NCBI GenBank assembly: GCA_013365325.1
Contig: JABVXV010000508.1
Location: 1 to 32,599 of the forward strand
Source: Dipetalonema caudispina
Taxonomy: Eukaryota; Nematoda; Chromadorea; Rhabditida; Onchocercidae
Direction of reading: 5' to 3'
Length of the DNA: 32,599 nt
Positions 1-13,122 of this stretch are shown here, in pieces. The translations under genes were made by a program, and so were the position numbers. Numbering within the stretch: position 1 is the first letter of the stretch; each line of letters opens with the position of its first letter. A model generated the notes under the pieces. The model saw only the letters and a program-made list of their open reading frames with translations. It was not told the DNA's origin and did not search any database.

Positions 1-125
1 TTTTCTTAAAGCGTGTGCAACATTTCTTAAGATAATCGATATGGCAAATTCGTCATGAGCATTAGATAATAATTGCAATATTTTTTAGAAATTTAGCAAA
101 TTCCTGATAAAATACCTGTTAATAT

Positions 126-126
126 G

Positions 127-207
<81 letters not shown>

Positions 208-256
208 GTTATTATTAATATTATTATTAATATTATTATTATTATTATTATTATTA

Positions 257-314
<58 letters not shown>

Positions 315-334
315 CATTATTATTATTATTATTA
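126..334. repeat. (ATT)n microsatellite, about 210 bp
   Basis: Almost pure ATT on this strand, with point interruptions (GTT, AAT, ATC) that split it into blocks. Its frames read poly-Ile, poly-Asn and poly-Tyr/Leu-type strings, none of which is a gene. Confidence 0.97.
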
Positions 335-335
335 A

Positions 336-2364
336 TAGATGGAGGAATAGCAAATGTTAAAAGTTGCAACAAGATTTTATAAAATTTTAGTAAAAAATCG
401 CATATTTTATAATGCCAAAATGTATAAAAATAACTAATTGAGGTCGATCAGACATACACGGCAATTAAATACAAACAAGAAATAAATAAAAATTAATAAA
501 TGAGAGAAAACAAAAGAACGAAATCAAAAAGATTAAGCAGAACTAACAAATTACATAAATATCTCTATAACAAATTTGATCCGATATTGTACGATATTTT
601 TGATATCATTTAAAATTAAAATTAGTAAATAATTTATGTTATGTTGCAAAAATGACCAAAATGTTCATTCAAAATTTCAAATTTTATTGCGGTATAATAT
701 AATATGAAGTGAATTATTGACAATTTTTAAGAAGTTAAAAAAACAGTAAAACTTTAAACTTGACGGAATAAAAGAAAAAGAACGTATGAAACATTAGTAA
801 GTGAATATAGTTAGATTGTATTTGAAAAGAAAAATAAATCAAATTGGATAGTTTTTTTAGCCTTTGAGAAATAAATTAAACTAATGTTTTCTCATTTGTT
901 TGCAATAATTTATTACACTTAATTTAATAAATGAATGTAAAACAATATTTCATTTAATATATGTTAACCTATTTTGCTGAAATTGGAACTGAAATTAATT
1001 GTGATAACAACGATTTATTAATTTTAAAAACAATTATTATTACTGATAGCTTTTATTTGGGTCTTAATAGTCTTTAAATCTCGTTTTTTTTTTTTTTTTT
1101 CCTTTTTATCAACCAAAAATTTACATCAAATTTATCAATCTTTATTTGCTTATTTACTCTTAAGACAACTATCAAACAAATTTAAGTCATATCCAATTCC
1201 ATTATAACCTATGAGAAATATTTCTGTGATTGTTCTTTTACAATAACAATAAAAGTTGGAAATAATTTTTGATAAAATATACTAACAAAATGAAATATTA
1301 TTAAATTGTTTACATTGATCTGTATTTTTAAAAATTAATCACTATGCTGAGAAAATTTTAGATGGGAAAGAAGAATAATATCGTTTTACAAAAATTTAAA
1401 AATAAAAAAAAAAAAAAAAGGCTAAAAAGACAAAATTTAAGCAACAATGTCTTGTTTTTAACTTTACACTTTCTAGATCCAATAACTTAAGGTTCATGTT
1501 AACCAGGAAAATGTTAGTCAGCTATACTGGCTATTAATTATCATATTTCTACAGCCATATATCAAGGTTAAAGTCAATCCGAAAAATGCTAACTGGCCAA
1601 ATAAATATTAATTTTTCATTGTAAAATAATTTCCAAAAATTTAAAAAGTATTATGAAAACTTTTGAACTTTATAAATCAAAATATCAGTCATTAATTTTG
1701 TTGTATTATATTACAATGGTTAGCAATGATTCTAATTATATTTTCTATCAACATGAAATGCATACTTCTCTCCTTAATTTTTATTATGCAATTATTGTAC
1801 GACAATGTTCTATCATTTCTATAAGATCATTACGGTAATTCATTTTTTATCAATATGCAATAGGTAAAAGATAAATTTGTTAAAGTCATAATTTATCAAT
1901 TCATATACATAAATATACGCTACATTTCAATGGGCAGTATCACTAAATGATAATTGCATTCAATTTATTGCTTTTATTCTAAATTTGCTTCATTAATTTC
2001 TAATTTAATTTTACAGTTTTGCAAATCTGATTAATTTCATTTAAAGTGAAAATGCTAATGCTAACAGTACAAGAAAATAATACCAATTCTTCTCTCATTT
2101 TCTTTTTTTTAGCAAATTAAAATTTTAAAAAGTTTACAAAAAAAAAACATCCAAAAACTTCAAATGTTGCGCTTTAGCTGACAACATTTGAAATGTTTGC
2201 ATGTGAATTTATTACATCTACTAAAAATTTTGAAAATTTTTTAAAAGCGTTCTGCTGTTGAAACATTTATCAGATGTTAATTATTACAACATTTTATTTT
2301 TCCTAATACATTTAATTTCATTTTTATTTTAAACATTATATATATAATAAATCCATACATTTCG
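336..2364. other. Intergenic A+T-rich DNA, no gene seen
   Basis: Poly-T at 1085-1100 and poly-A near 1405-1420. Short frames (for example 1653-1838) have no splice context or family resemblance. An 11-bp-stem hairpin lies at 2159-2192. Confidence 0.6.
2159..2192. repeat. Perfect 11-bp inverted repeat with 12-nt spacer
   Basis: Left arm 2159-2169 (TTCAAATGTTG), right arm 2182-2192 (CAACATTTGAA). The spacer is comparatively G+C-rich. It could form a cruciform or an RNA hairpin, or bind a dimeric factor; nothing nearby identifies a role. Confidence 0.75.
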
Positions 2365-2418
<54 letters not shown>

Positions 2419-2443
2419 GTTGTTATTATTATTGTTATTATTA

Positions 2444-2517
<74 letters not shown>

Positions 2518-2589
2518 GTTATTATTATTGTTATTATTATTATTATTATTATGTTGTTATTATTTGTTGTCATTAGTTGTTATTATTGT
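2365..2589. repeat. (ATT)n microsatellite with GTT interruptions
   Basis: Over 200 bp of ATT with interspersed GTT/ATC units, ending in a more degenerate TTGTTATT part; a short ATT patch recurs at about 2640-2660. Same orientation as the array at 126-334. Confidence 0.96.
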
Positions 2590-2667
2590 CGAGGGCCTCA
2601 TTTTGTTTATCAGTCTTGGCTAGAATTCGAGAAATTCAAGTTATTATTATTATTATTAGTGCTATTA

Positions 2668-4995
2668 TTTTGATATATATTTCAATCCTTTTTGTGTTTT
2701 TAAAAGAAAATTATAAGATACATTATAATTTTCATTTTTGGAAACCTTCCTCTTTCATTAATTTTTGAGTAAACAAATTAATATACAAATAGTCAAATTC
2801 TTGTTTTGTTTAATATTATTCATCTTTTATTAAGATTTTAAACCGGATTGTAACGCAAAATCTATTCTTTATATTCTTCATGATTTGTTTTTAATCATAA
2901 ATGATTTTATATTTCTTGTTGTAAAATATTATGATTGAAAAATAAAAAAATCATTTAACTTTTTGTATTTATTTCTATAAATTTGTTGATCACTAAGAAA
3001 TTTATTGCGTTTAAATTTGTTCTTTTATCAGATTTTAAGTTTCATTCTAAAGTTCTATCTTTAAATCAATCTTTTTACAATAATTAGTAAAAAATTTTGT
3101 TTCCGAATTTTAAAAATAATACTCAAGTTGACTAATAATGAATAATTCCCTTTTAATCGCTATTACTTAATTTTAATCGGATCTTCCGCAAATAATTTAT
3201 CATGCAATATAAAACAATAGCTAGGAGACAAATTAAAGAAATTAATTAAAAATATTATTTAAACTATTTTAATGGAAATTGAAAATACCACCTGAAATGT
3301 TACATTTCGTACGTTTTTTTCTTTTTTTTTTTTTACTACCGCTTTATTATTACCATTTGATTATTTCATTCAACTCTATGATTCCATTATTAATTTAAAT
3401 TATCACTTAATAATTAAAGAAAGCCATTTGGTATATGATGTCAAATTTCATTTAAAATATTGTTTGTTTCATACACCATTGATTAGTTTCTTTTGTTCGA
3501 AACATTCTTTTAACATTGATAATGCAAAATAGAAATGAAACCAACTGATTTAATTATAACTAATTAAAAACTTTTTCCTACTACTATATATTTCAATCTA
3601 TAAAATAATTTTTTAACAAAAATAAACAATTTTCATTTTGTAATGAAATCATTATTTGCTTACCACATTTTCTACTTTTGTTGTTTCTATTATTTATTAT
3701 CATTAATTGCTAACACTTATACCGTTTTTTTTTTTTTTGCAAATTTTTTTTTTTAATCACTTATAGTATCTATTATCACTATTCATTAACAGTTATACTA
3801 TTCTTTATCGTTATTTACTATCATAGTTATTATCAATTTTATCATTAATTTTTGTCACTTATTTATTATCAATCATTAATTTTTTTTTTTGTCACTTATT
3901 TATTATCAATTATTAAGGTAAAAAATGACCAAATTAATAATTTTTCCATGCATATAAAGAGAAATTCCTCATAATCCATGTTATACTAATACTTTTTATT
4001 ATTTATAAATAAATCATTTTTTCATTTATTTTAATTACATTTTCATATATTAATTAACCGTCATGTTTTTATCAGTCTAACATCTTTTTTTTTTATAAAA
4101 TTAATCTAACATTAATCTATTATGTTTACAGTAATTTATGACCAATATTTTCATTCAATTTAATCTTGTTAAATTTATAAAACAAACAATTACATATATG
4201 TAAAAAAAAAAAAAAAAAAAAGGAAAAGAAATACTGAAGAAAAACTGTGAGAAATTATTAAACTATTAGATATGGAAAATTTTTTGAATTAATTGTTTAA
4301 TATAAATTGGTACTGTCTAATTTTGTTAATAAATTAGGATTTTTGTTAAGAAAATGGGATGCTTACAAATATGTGAATTTTAATTGTTTTTTTTTTTTTT
4401 TTTAATCTTTTGGCAAAAAATTCATTTAATATCATTTACTGTACTTTTTATCAATCATCCCTGAAACTGTTTTTTATAAATTTTCAAAATTTTTCTTTCA
4501 CTAATTTTAGCATATAAATGAGTAAATTAAAAAAAATTATACTTTTCAGGTAATATCACATTACATCATATCATAACATACTGATAAATAATAAAGGCTG
4601 TGATAAAAGCTATTGATAAAAGATTGATGAAAATATGAATTCTTTGCATAAAATCTCTTTTTTTTTTTTTAATTTTTTGCTTTTGTTTATGATCCACATA
4701 AAATGAATGCTTTGATTTTTATGGAATTGAGGAAATATGTTTTTCTCTCTTCGTCGATCTTTAAATCAATCCTTTTCATTTTCATTTTATTCCTTTTACC
4801 TCTCCTCCATCAATTCATCCCACTACTGCTATTACTTATCAGTAATTTTCATCCAACATATCGCAAATATTCGATTATTTCTTTATCAATCAGCAAATAA
4901 TTACATGATTATTTCTATTCCATTTTCCACTTTTTTTTTTGTTTTTTGTTTTTGTTTTTTTAAATGATTGATCATTTCAATCAATGATTAATGTA
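2668..4995. other. Intergenic, no gene seen
   Basis: Low-complexity DNA with several poly-T/poly-A tracts (near 3323, 3725, 4202 and 4390) and recurrent TTATTATCA/TCATTAATT words around 3690-3920. No splice-bounded frame with recognisable protein. Confidence 0.55.
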
Positions 4996-4999
4996 AAAT

Positions 5000-5290
5000 A
5001 AAGAGTTAATATATTTCGAATGGTAATTAATAAGAAAAGAAAAAAAAAACACAAAGAATTAATGCATAATAAGATGTTAATATATTTGAATTAATAATTC
5101 GATGAATAACAAAAAGGTGATATATTCGATTCATTAATTAATAAACTATTAAAACATTCGCATTAATAATTGATACACAATACAGTGTCAAGATACAATA
5201 CAAAAATTTGAACTAATAATTGATGAATAAGAGAGAATTGATATACTTGAATTAATAATTAATACTTAATGAATTTAAATGCAATTAATG
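5000..5290. repeat. Diverged minisatellite, roughly six copies
   Basis: A word close to TTGAATTAATAATTGATGAA, usually preceded by GATATA/TTAATATA, recurs at about 5010, 5075, 5120, 5155, 5207 and 5248 with variable spacing of about 40-70 bp and many substitutions. Old tandem array by appearance. Confidence 0.6.
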
Positions 5291-8200
5291 GATTTGAAAT
5301 AATTTATGTTATAATTTAAACAAAATTTTCTAATCTAAATTTACATCATTCATTAGTTTTTCTTTCGTTTTTTTTTTTTTCCACTTTTTTTTTTTTTTTT
5401 TTGTTGTTTATCTAGCAATAAAATTATGTGTTAACCATTTTTTTTGCCTAACAATTTAAACTTTCCTTCAACGAAATTAGCAATTGGTTGAGAAAAGATT
5501 TATCTGTAATTAGTCATTTCAGTTTATGACTAAATTTTTTGTATCACATAATGCTAAATGCTTTACAAAATGAAAAAGGTAGAAGAAAAAAAATTTATGA
5601 AAGCAAAAAAAAAGAAACTGGCATCACTAAATTAGATTTCATAGAAATTATACAATTAAATTACTTTTGAAATACTCAAAACTACTATTATCAATTTATT
5701 GTTAGATAATTAGTATATTACTATTCTTCATTATTATTTTGAAAAAAAAAAGAAAAAAAAAATTATAAAATCTATCAAAAATCTTAACATGAATTTTAGA
5801 ATGATATTTTTTCAAATGCATTATTATTAAAATTTCACTACATAATTTTATCGTATCCTTTCCTTCATTGATAATTACATCTTATCCATTCCTCCATTCT
5901 GATATTGTATTTATTGTTCACATTAATTCAAAAATTACTCTCAGTATTTTAATCCTAATTGTTCCATTCCTTCTATCTACTATTATTTCAATTTAAATAA
6001 TAGCTGCTTCATGCATTTTACATCATTAAATATTTTCCATTATTCATATCATTAATTCTCGATCATTTCATTTATAACTTCGGGATACATTTGATTGAGA
6101 TATTTCTGAATGTCAAAGTATTTTATTCACGAGATTATTCGAATCTGAAATTAGCATATGTTCGATTAATTATTGTTGAAGTTACACTGTGACAATTCAA
6201 TCAAAATTCAGTCAAAAAGAGAAAATGGAATAGATGAAGTTAATTAACAAAGAAGTAATTATTGAATTTCTAATTCCATTTCAATCTTGACGAAACAAAA
6301 AACGTGGAAAAATTTTGACTACTATAATGGGATTTTCCTGAGATTTGACAAAACTAAATCGCAATTCATCCAAACCATTTTCAACTGTTACCAACTTTTT
6401 TCCCTTTTCTCCTCACTTTTTGTTATTGTTAAAAAAAAAATTTTATTCCCATTTTTTTTCCACTTTTTATCTTTACTTTAAGTAGAAATTTTTTAAACAT
6501 TCATAAATTAAAGTTTGATAATTTTTTTACATGAATGAAATAGCTGTTATCAACATCTTCTTCTTTTCAAATAGGGGTGAAAAAAAAGAAGAAGAAGAAG
6601 AAGTTTCCTTATAACTTTTAAAAACTTATTGCTACCGTTGACAAATAAATGTACTTTTCACCTTGTCTTTTCTTTTCTTTTTTTTTTTTTTTCGGTTAAA
6701 ATTTCATGAATTATAAATTCTTTTGTTAACTTTTGTTTGCATGTTTCATCATCCTTATCCTGATACTTCACTACTTCGTCTTGAAATCAATTCAAATTAG
6801 CAGTACATACATTTCCGCTATATCTATTCGTTCCTCTCCCATTTTTATCAAAAAAAAAAAAAAAAAAAAAAAAAAGAAGGAAGGAAAAGAAAAAAAAAAA
6901 TTTATAATTGAAGACTAAAATTTGTTTAAAAATAAAGAGAAAAATATTTTCATTTCATTTATAAATTGATCGCCTAAATAGTAATAAAACTAGAATTATC
7001 AATTGAAGATATATTTGTTAACTTTTTTTTTTTTTTTAAATTCTTTTTCAAGTATTTAATTTTATTATTTCACAACGAGTAACATTTTTGGCTAACTTCA
7101 TTGAAATCAATGTTTTTTTTTTTTTTTTTTTTTTTTTTCTTTTTTTTAAATGCATTACAGCTAATTATGTATTTTATTAATTTCAATGGAGTTAGTAATT
7201 TTTTCTTTTTTTTTTTCTTTTTTAACTAATTAATTTTGTTACATTACAATGAAACGATCGATATTTTTTAAGTATTAAATTGCATTACATTATAAGAAAT
7301 GATTACTTTTTTTTTTTAATTATTATTTAGAAAAAAAAAATTGTAGTAGTAGTACCCTTTAAAAAAAAAAAAAACAAAGTGGGATAAGATTGCAAATAAC
7401 ATTTGCATGTATGTTGATTGCACACAATTGCATGTTTCGAAAAAAAAAAAATAAAAATGATAATTAGTCTATTTGAAAGAAACTTCATAATGCCACAATA
7501 TTCAGCTATATAATTTAATTCATTCTACGGTTAAATTGTCAGTAGCAATTATAAAAATAGGAGAAAAAAAATTATCTGACAGATTTTAATTTCAAATAGT
7601 TTAGTTTAGTTTATTAGCTTGTAATTCATTTATTGTAAAAAAGTTTTTCAAATTTTTTAATAAGTTTTTTTTTTTCATATTTTTATTATTACAATAAGAT
7701 AGAAAAAAAATAATTTATTATATCATTTGTATGTTCTTCTCGTTTTTTTTTTTTATTTTTTTTACTTTTTTTTTTGGGAAAAATTTTTGTTACAAAGAAA
7801 TAAATAACTTTTCAAATTAATAAATTTACACTAATCTCTGATAATTTATCAGTGAAAAGAAAAATCAAAAAAAAAAAAAAAGGAAAAAACTTAAAATAAA
7901 TTGATTGTTGACTTAATATTTATTAGAACGTATGACGAATGAACAGTAAGGATGAATATATATTTTAATGAAAAAAAAAAAAATTAACAAAAAGGAATTT
8001 AGAGCAAAAAAAAAGGGATTAATGCTTACCGTTCAAGCAGTTCAAAAGATGCTTCATAAAAATTTTAAAGTGTTTTAATATATTTAAATAAAAATGAATC
8101 GGAAGAAAGTAACTTATTGTTCAGTTGCTTTTAAAATTCTTTGGAAAATTTTCGAAATATTTTACTATGTTTGAATTTTCGAAACGTTGTGATGCGATGT

Positions 8201-9919
8201 TATTGTATTTAAGTTATGATAAAATTTGAAATGTTTTCTCATACTTTGAATGATTCGATACAAATGAATAAATTTTTGGCCAATACATGCGGATTTTTCG
8301 TATTATTTTTGTGAAAGAAGAAGAAAGCAGTAATATTCGAGAGTTTTTTAAGATTTTTATTTTTTTTTTTTTTTAGAAAAGGGCAAGCATAAAATATCTA
8401 ATTGAAATAATTAAACTTACAAAAATTTTCACATAAATTTGATTTTAAATTTAAAATGCAGATATTTTATATTGCAAATTAATACCAAATATTATAGCAT
8501 GTACCTGTATTGTAATTTTTTTGCATGATAATGTTTTTTTTTTTTTTTCTTGTTATTCCAATTGACTAATTAATTGGAATTGCATAATGGCAAGTATGAA
8601 TGAAATATATGAAATTAGAAGAGTATTTGATAAGTGAAAAAAATAACTGATAAAAGTTGAAATATATCAATCAATACTTTAACATATTATTTAAATTAGC
8701 ATTATAGGTAATCTACTAGAAGCAAATGACAAAATGAAATTTTACTTCTATCCATAGTTTCATTTTTGTAAATTTTTATACGACAAATGATTATATATAC
8801 ATATATCAGTTGTAGGATTTCTTGCTAACGCTTAATTTAGCAAACGCTACCTTAGATTTAAATCATATATTTAAGTGATCGCGATATTAGCAATATCGGC
8901 AACGAATTATCGCTGCACATTGGATGCAACATTAACTACAACATATTGGTTTATTATAATGATGATATATGGATACGGCAATAAAAATGTCAATCAAATC
9001 CACGCTTTTGTAATAATTTATTTTCAATTCAATTTGCATTATTTTATTTTAATTTAATTTAGCTCATCATTTTTGCATCTGTTTCAAGTTATGATTAACA
9101 TATACCATAAAAATTTGATTGAATCTTTGATTTTCATTTTCTCTCTCTTATAGAACAAATGGAAATTTAGTTATGGCATTAAAAATGTAAAAAATTACCT
9201 AATACAATTTGTAGAAATATTTAAAATTACTTTAAATCTGTAATTGTGATTTTTTCTTATTTTGCTATTGAAAATATTTCATTAATGCTTATTTTAAGAA
9301 AAAATTTCAGATAAAACTACAAATTCAATATTTATGCCATATTTTTTTTTTTTATCTTTTTTATGCTAAAAAGTTAGAGGAAATGATTGAAATTCTAAAA
9401 TTACTCAATTTAATTTTTTGTTAAAATTACACAGTTTTCACATTAATCCTTTTCCAAAAATATGAATAAATAATTGAAATTTTTAAAATTATTCCTTTCA
9501 ATTTTTTTTACAGAAATTACATAATTTTCATTTCAAACTTCATTTCAATTTTCTAATAATTTAAAAGAAAAAAAAAAAAAAAAAAAACTAAAAAAAAAAA
9601 CTATGCGGAAAAATTTGTTAAGCAATATACGTTAGCAATATATATTTATTTATTTATGTAATATTCAAGTAAATTAGTGTATTATGTTGTCAAAACCATT
9701 ATCGGATGCCAATCTTAATTTTAGAAAATAAGAAAATGTTTATTAGAATGGAATGTTTTCCCTTTTTATTTTTGATTGCGCTTACTTTTGTCATCGTTTA
9801 TTTTTCCAAAAACAATTAGACAAAACGCTTTTTAAGCTTAAAAGAAAAAATATGATGGCACATTTATGATTTCGTCACATTTTACATCAATTCATCGTTA
9901 TTTTTCTTTCTTTTTCTTC

Positions 9920-9950
<31 letters not shown>

Positions 9951-11050
9951 CATTTAAAGCAATTTTAGCATATACGTAAAATAATTTTCCTTTTACATAA
10001 ATTTACCATTAAGTAAATCATTACCAATTTTATGTCAGTACATCCTATCTATCTGTCTTTCCTTATTTTCTAAAAATATTGTCATTTACAACAATTTAAT
10101 TTATTATTCTATTAATATTTGGGGGGAGGAGGATTGTAATGTTTTGATGGAAAAATTTTACACATAGTATAAATTCATTTTTGCGTAATTTATATAAAAA
10201 TAATTTTGCATATATAAATTATTACATTTAATATCAACGAATTTGCTACTACCTATTCTTATCTTATTTTTTTTAAAAAAAAAAAAAAAATTTGGTAAAT
10301 TAACACATTAGCATTTAGAAATGACTTTATTAGTATTGTAAGTTTGAAAAAAAAAAAAGAAAAAAAAAAAACAAATTTAAATGTAATATAAATTCTCTGT
10401 TACGTAACTTTTATGTAAAAGATAAACTACAATGATGAATAGCATTATTTGATATTTTTTTTTCACTGATTTCATATCACTAACATACTGTATTATCAAT
10501 CTTTTTCATTTCTAAACATTCCTATTGGAAAACTTTTTATTGATTAGAAGAATGTTTGTCGATCAATTTACGTAATAAATATGGTTGATCGATCAATGCT
10601 TTAGCATGAAATTAAAACTAACTGATAATTTGTATTGATTAAGTTATTTCCAATATTTTATCATTTATTTCATAAATATCTTAACTTATAAATGAATATA
10701 ATATATATTGTGTAGGAAATAGTTTAGAAATTTTCTTTTTTTTTTTTGATATGGAAAAAAATTTCATTTTCAATAATTTTTCAAATTTTTACAAAATTAT
10801 TATTATTTGCTCTGATTTTTTTTTTCTTTTTTTTTTGAAATAAATCCTTTGAGTAGAACAAAATAATTTTGGATGTATTAAGCTTTTTTTTTTTTTTTTA
10901 AATTTCAAAAAAAAAAAAAAAAAATAAAAAAAAAAAAAAAAAAGAAGGAAACACACAAAAAAAGAGCAGAAAACAATAAATAGTAAATTTTTTTTTTGAT
11001 AAAATCAAATTTTAAAAGTTTAAATTGATGTTATTTTTTTTAATAAATTA
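5291..11050. other. Intergenic, dense poly-A/T, no gene seen
   Basis: Many A or T runs of 10-28 nt (for example 7111-7138, 9568-9587), a (GAA)n patch at about 6586-6603 and a G-run at 10121-10132. The segment 8875-9057 is the least repetitive frame here but lacks a start and family resemblance. Confidence 0.55.
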
Positions 11051-11056
11051 AAATTA

Positions 11057-11096
11057 TTATATATATATATATATGTATGTATGTATTTATATATAA
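11057..11096. repeat. (AT)n / (TATG)n microsatellite
   Basis: ATTATTATATATATATATAT continuing into GTATGTATGTATTTATATATA. A short composite dinucleotide/tetranucleotide array. Confidence 0.85.
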
Positions 11097-11337
11097 TTGA
11101 TATTTTTTTATATTAATAATTCAATCATATTATGTTAAACTGTTTAAAAATTTATCATAGTATTTTTAAATATCTTTTTAACAATTTTAAAAATAAGAAA
11201 AAAAAAAAAAAAAACGCAAAAATATTAAGATACTACGAAAAATTTTTACTAATTTTTTTTTTTTTTTGAATCTATACAATCATTTTAAAATTTAACCCTT
11301 CGTACTTTATAACATTTTGCCTTTTTTCTAAGTTAAA

Positions 11338-11432
11338 AACACACACACACACACACATACACACACACATACAAACATACACAAACACACACACACACAC
11401 ATATATATATATACATACACATACACATACAT
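11338..11432. repeat. (CA)n-(AT)n compound microsatellite
   Basis: ACAC units interrupted by ATAC/AAAC, then ATATATATATAT and CATACA units. A purine-pyrimidine alternating stretch able to adopt Z-DNA. Followed by a non-repetitive 11435-11510 segment. Confidence 0.93.
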
Positions 11433-11739
11433 AGATTACACTCATCCAAACAACATAAATCTAAGAGCTTATTCATATAGTGTGGCAGTTCAGGCCAGTA
11501 TTTGAATGCTTTTTGTTTTTATAGTTTTTTTTTTTTTTTTTTTTTTTTTTTCATCATCAATAACAATTTAAATAATATTAACATTAACCTATATAATAAA
11601 TAAATTATGATAGGTAAATATTTTGAATAATTTCAAAAATTTCAAATATTTACTTCAAAAAAATCAAAATATTTAAATCTTTAATATAAATATTATATCA
11701 ATAAATATTAACAAAAAAAAAAATATATTTGTTTGTTTG

Positions 11740-12740
11740 TTTATTTTTAGTTTATTTTAGAGAATAAATAAATTAAATTAAAATTTGTCCTTTTTTCTCT
11801 TTTTCTTTTGTTAAAATTAAATAAATTCTTTAAAATGAAATAATTTATAATTATGAATCAATGAAAAAAAAAAAAAAAAAAAAAGAAAAAGATTTGCATA
11901 AATAATTTTTCTCTTTCATTGTTTAACAAATCTATTATATTGAATCATTTCATTTAAAATATTTCAATAGAATATATAATAAAAATTTTCTCTTCCTTTT
12001 TTTTTTTTTTGTAGTGAAAAAAAAGACTTTGGTAAAAAAAATTTTTTGTCAAATTAGAAAAAATGTTAAAGTGAAATGATTTAAAATTATAAGTCAAAAA
12101 AGTATTTGATTACGTATAAATTATTACTTATTTTATTGAACAATAAATGCATTGAACTAAAAATTTTTCCATTTTTTTTTTTTTTCTTACTATAATTAAA
12201 AAAAGATTCATTAAAATGAAAATTTCCAAATTAAAAATGTGCGTATATTATGTTATTATAATAAATAACAAATATATTGGACTGAAATTTTTTCCTCTTT
12301 TGTCTTTTCTCATCAATTGAATAAATGCATTGAACTAAAAATTTTTCCACTTTTTTTTTTCTTACTATAATTAAAAAAAGACTCATTAAAATAAAAATTT
12401 CAAACTTCAAATATGCGTATATTTATGTTGTTACATTAAATAATAAATATATTGAACTGAAATTTTTGCCTCTTTTTTGTCTTTTCTCAACAATTAAATA
12501 AATGCATTGAAATGAAATAGTTGGTAATTACAAGTCAAAAATTAAAAAAAAAAAAAACTATTTAATTACATATGTATTATTTCATTACATTAAATGATAA
12601 AAATATTAAAGTTGAAATTTTTTCTTTTTATTTTTTTCATTTTAATTAAAAAAAAAAAAATGCTATAAAATGAAATAATTTCATAATTATTAATCGGAAA
12701 AAACAAAAAACAAAAAAAAATTTTTTACGTAATGTTGTAT
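11740..12740. repeat. Degenerate tandem array, period about 178 bp
   Basis: The word ATAAATGCATTGAA occurs at 12143, 12321 and 12498, periods 178 and 177. Copies share a T-tract, CTTACTATAATTAAAAAAAG, then CATTAAAAT and (C)CTCTTTT.GTCTTTTCTC. More diverged copies of the AAATGAAATAATTT-AATTAT word lie at about 11835, 12070 and 12668. No coding potential. Confidence 0.75.
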
Positions 12741-13079
12741 TTTATTTGGAAATAGAGGAAGATATAATGTATAAATGATTATATCATCATATATTAGACA
12801 CCTGTTGAAAAATAAATATTTAGTGGGAGCAATTTTTGCTATTTCCTAAATATTTCCTTTTTTTATTTAATCTTTTTTTTTTCTCACTTTTATTTCATTT
12901 TCTTCTTTTTGTTTTCCACACTAAAACAAAAGTTAACATAAACTGAAATAATACGTGAAATTTTAATTTTAATGATATAAATATGAAATTTTGCAAAATT
13001 TGATTAATTTATCCAACTTACTAATACTTATTTAGCGTTTCTTTTCTATTTTTTTTACATTTGTTAGTTTAGTATCTTT

Positions 13080-13122
<43 letters not shown>

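Noticed and set aside
85..372. Open frames of poly-Asn/poly-Ile on both strands
   Set aside because: Pure translation of the (ATT)n microsatellite.
1515..1533. Imperfect dyad TAGTCAG/CTGGCTA
   Set aside because: Short stem with a G-T mismatch; expected by chance in 32 kb.
2277..2623. Poly-Ile and poly-Leu frames
   Set aside because: Same cause, second (ATT)n array.
6586..6918. GAA repeat and Lys-rich frame as a coding region
   Set aside because: Low-complexity A/G runs with no start or domain.
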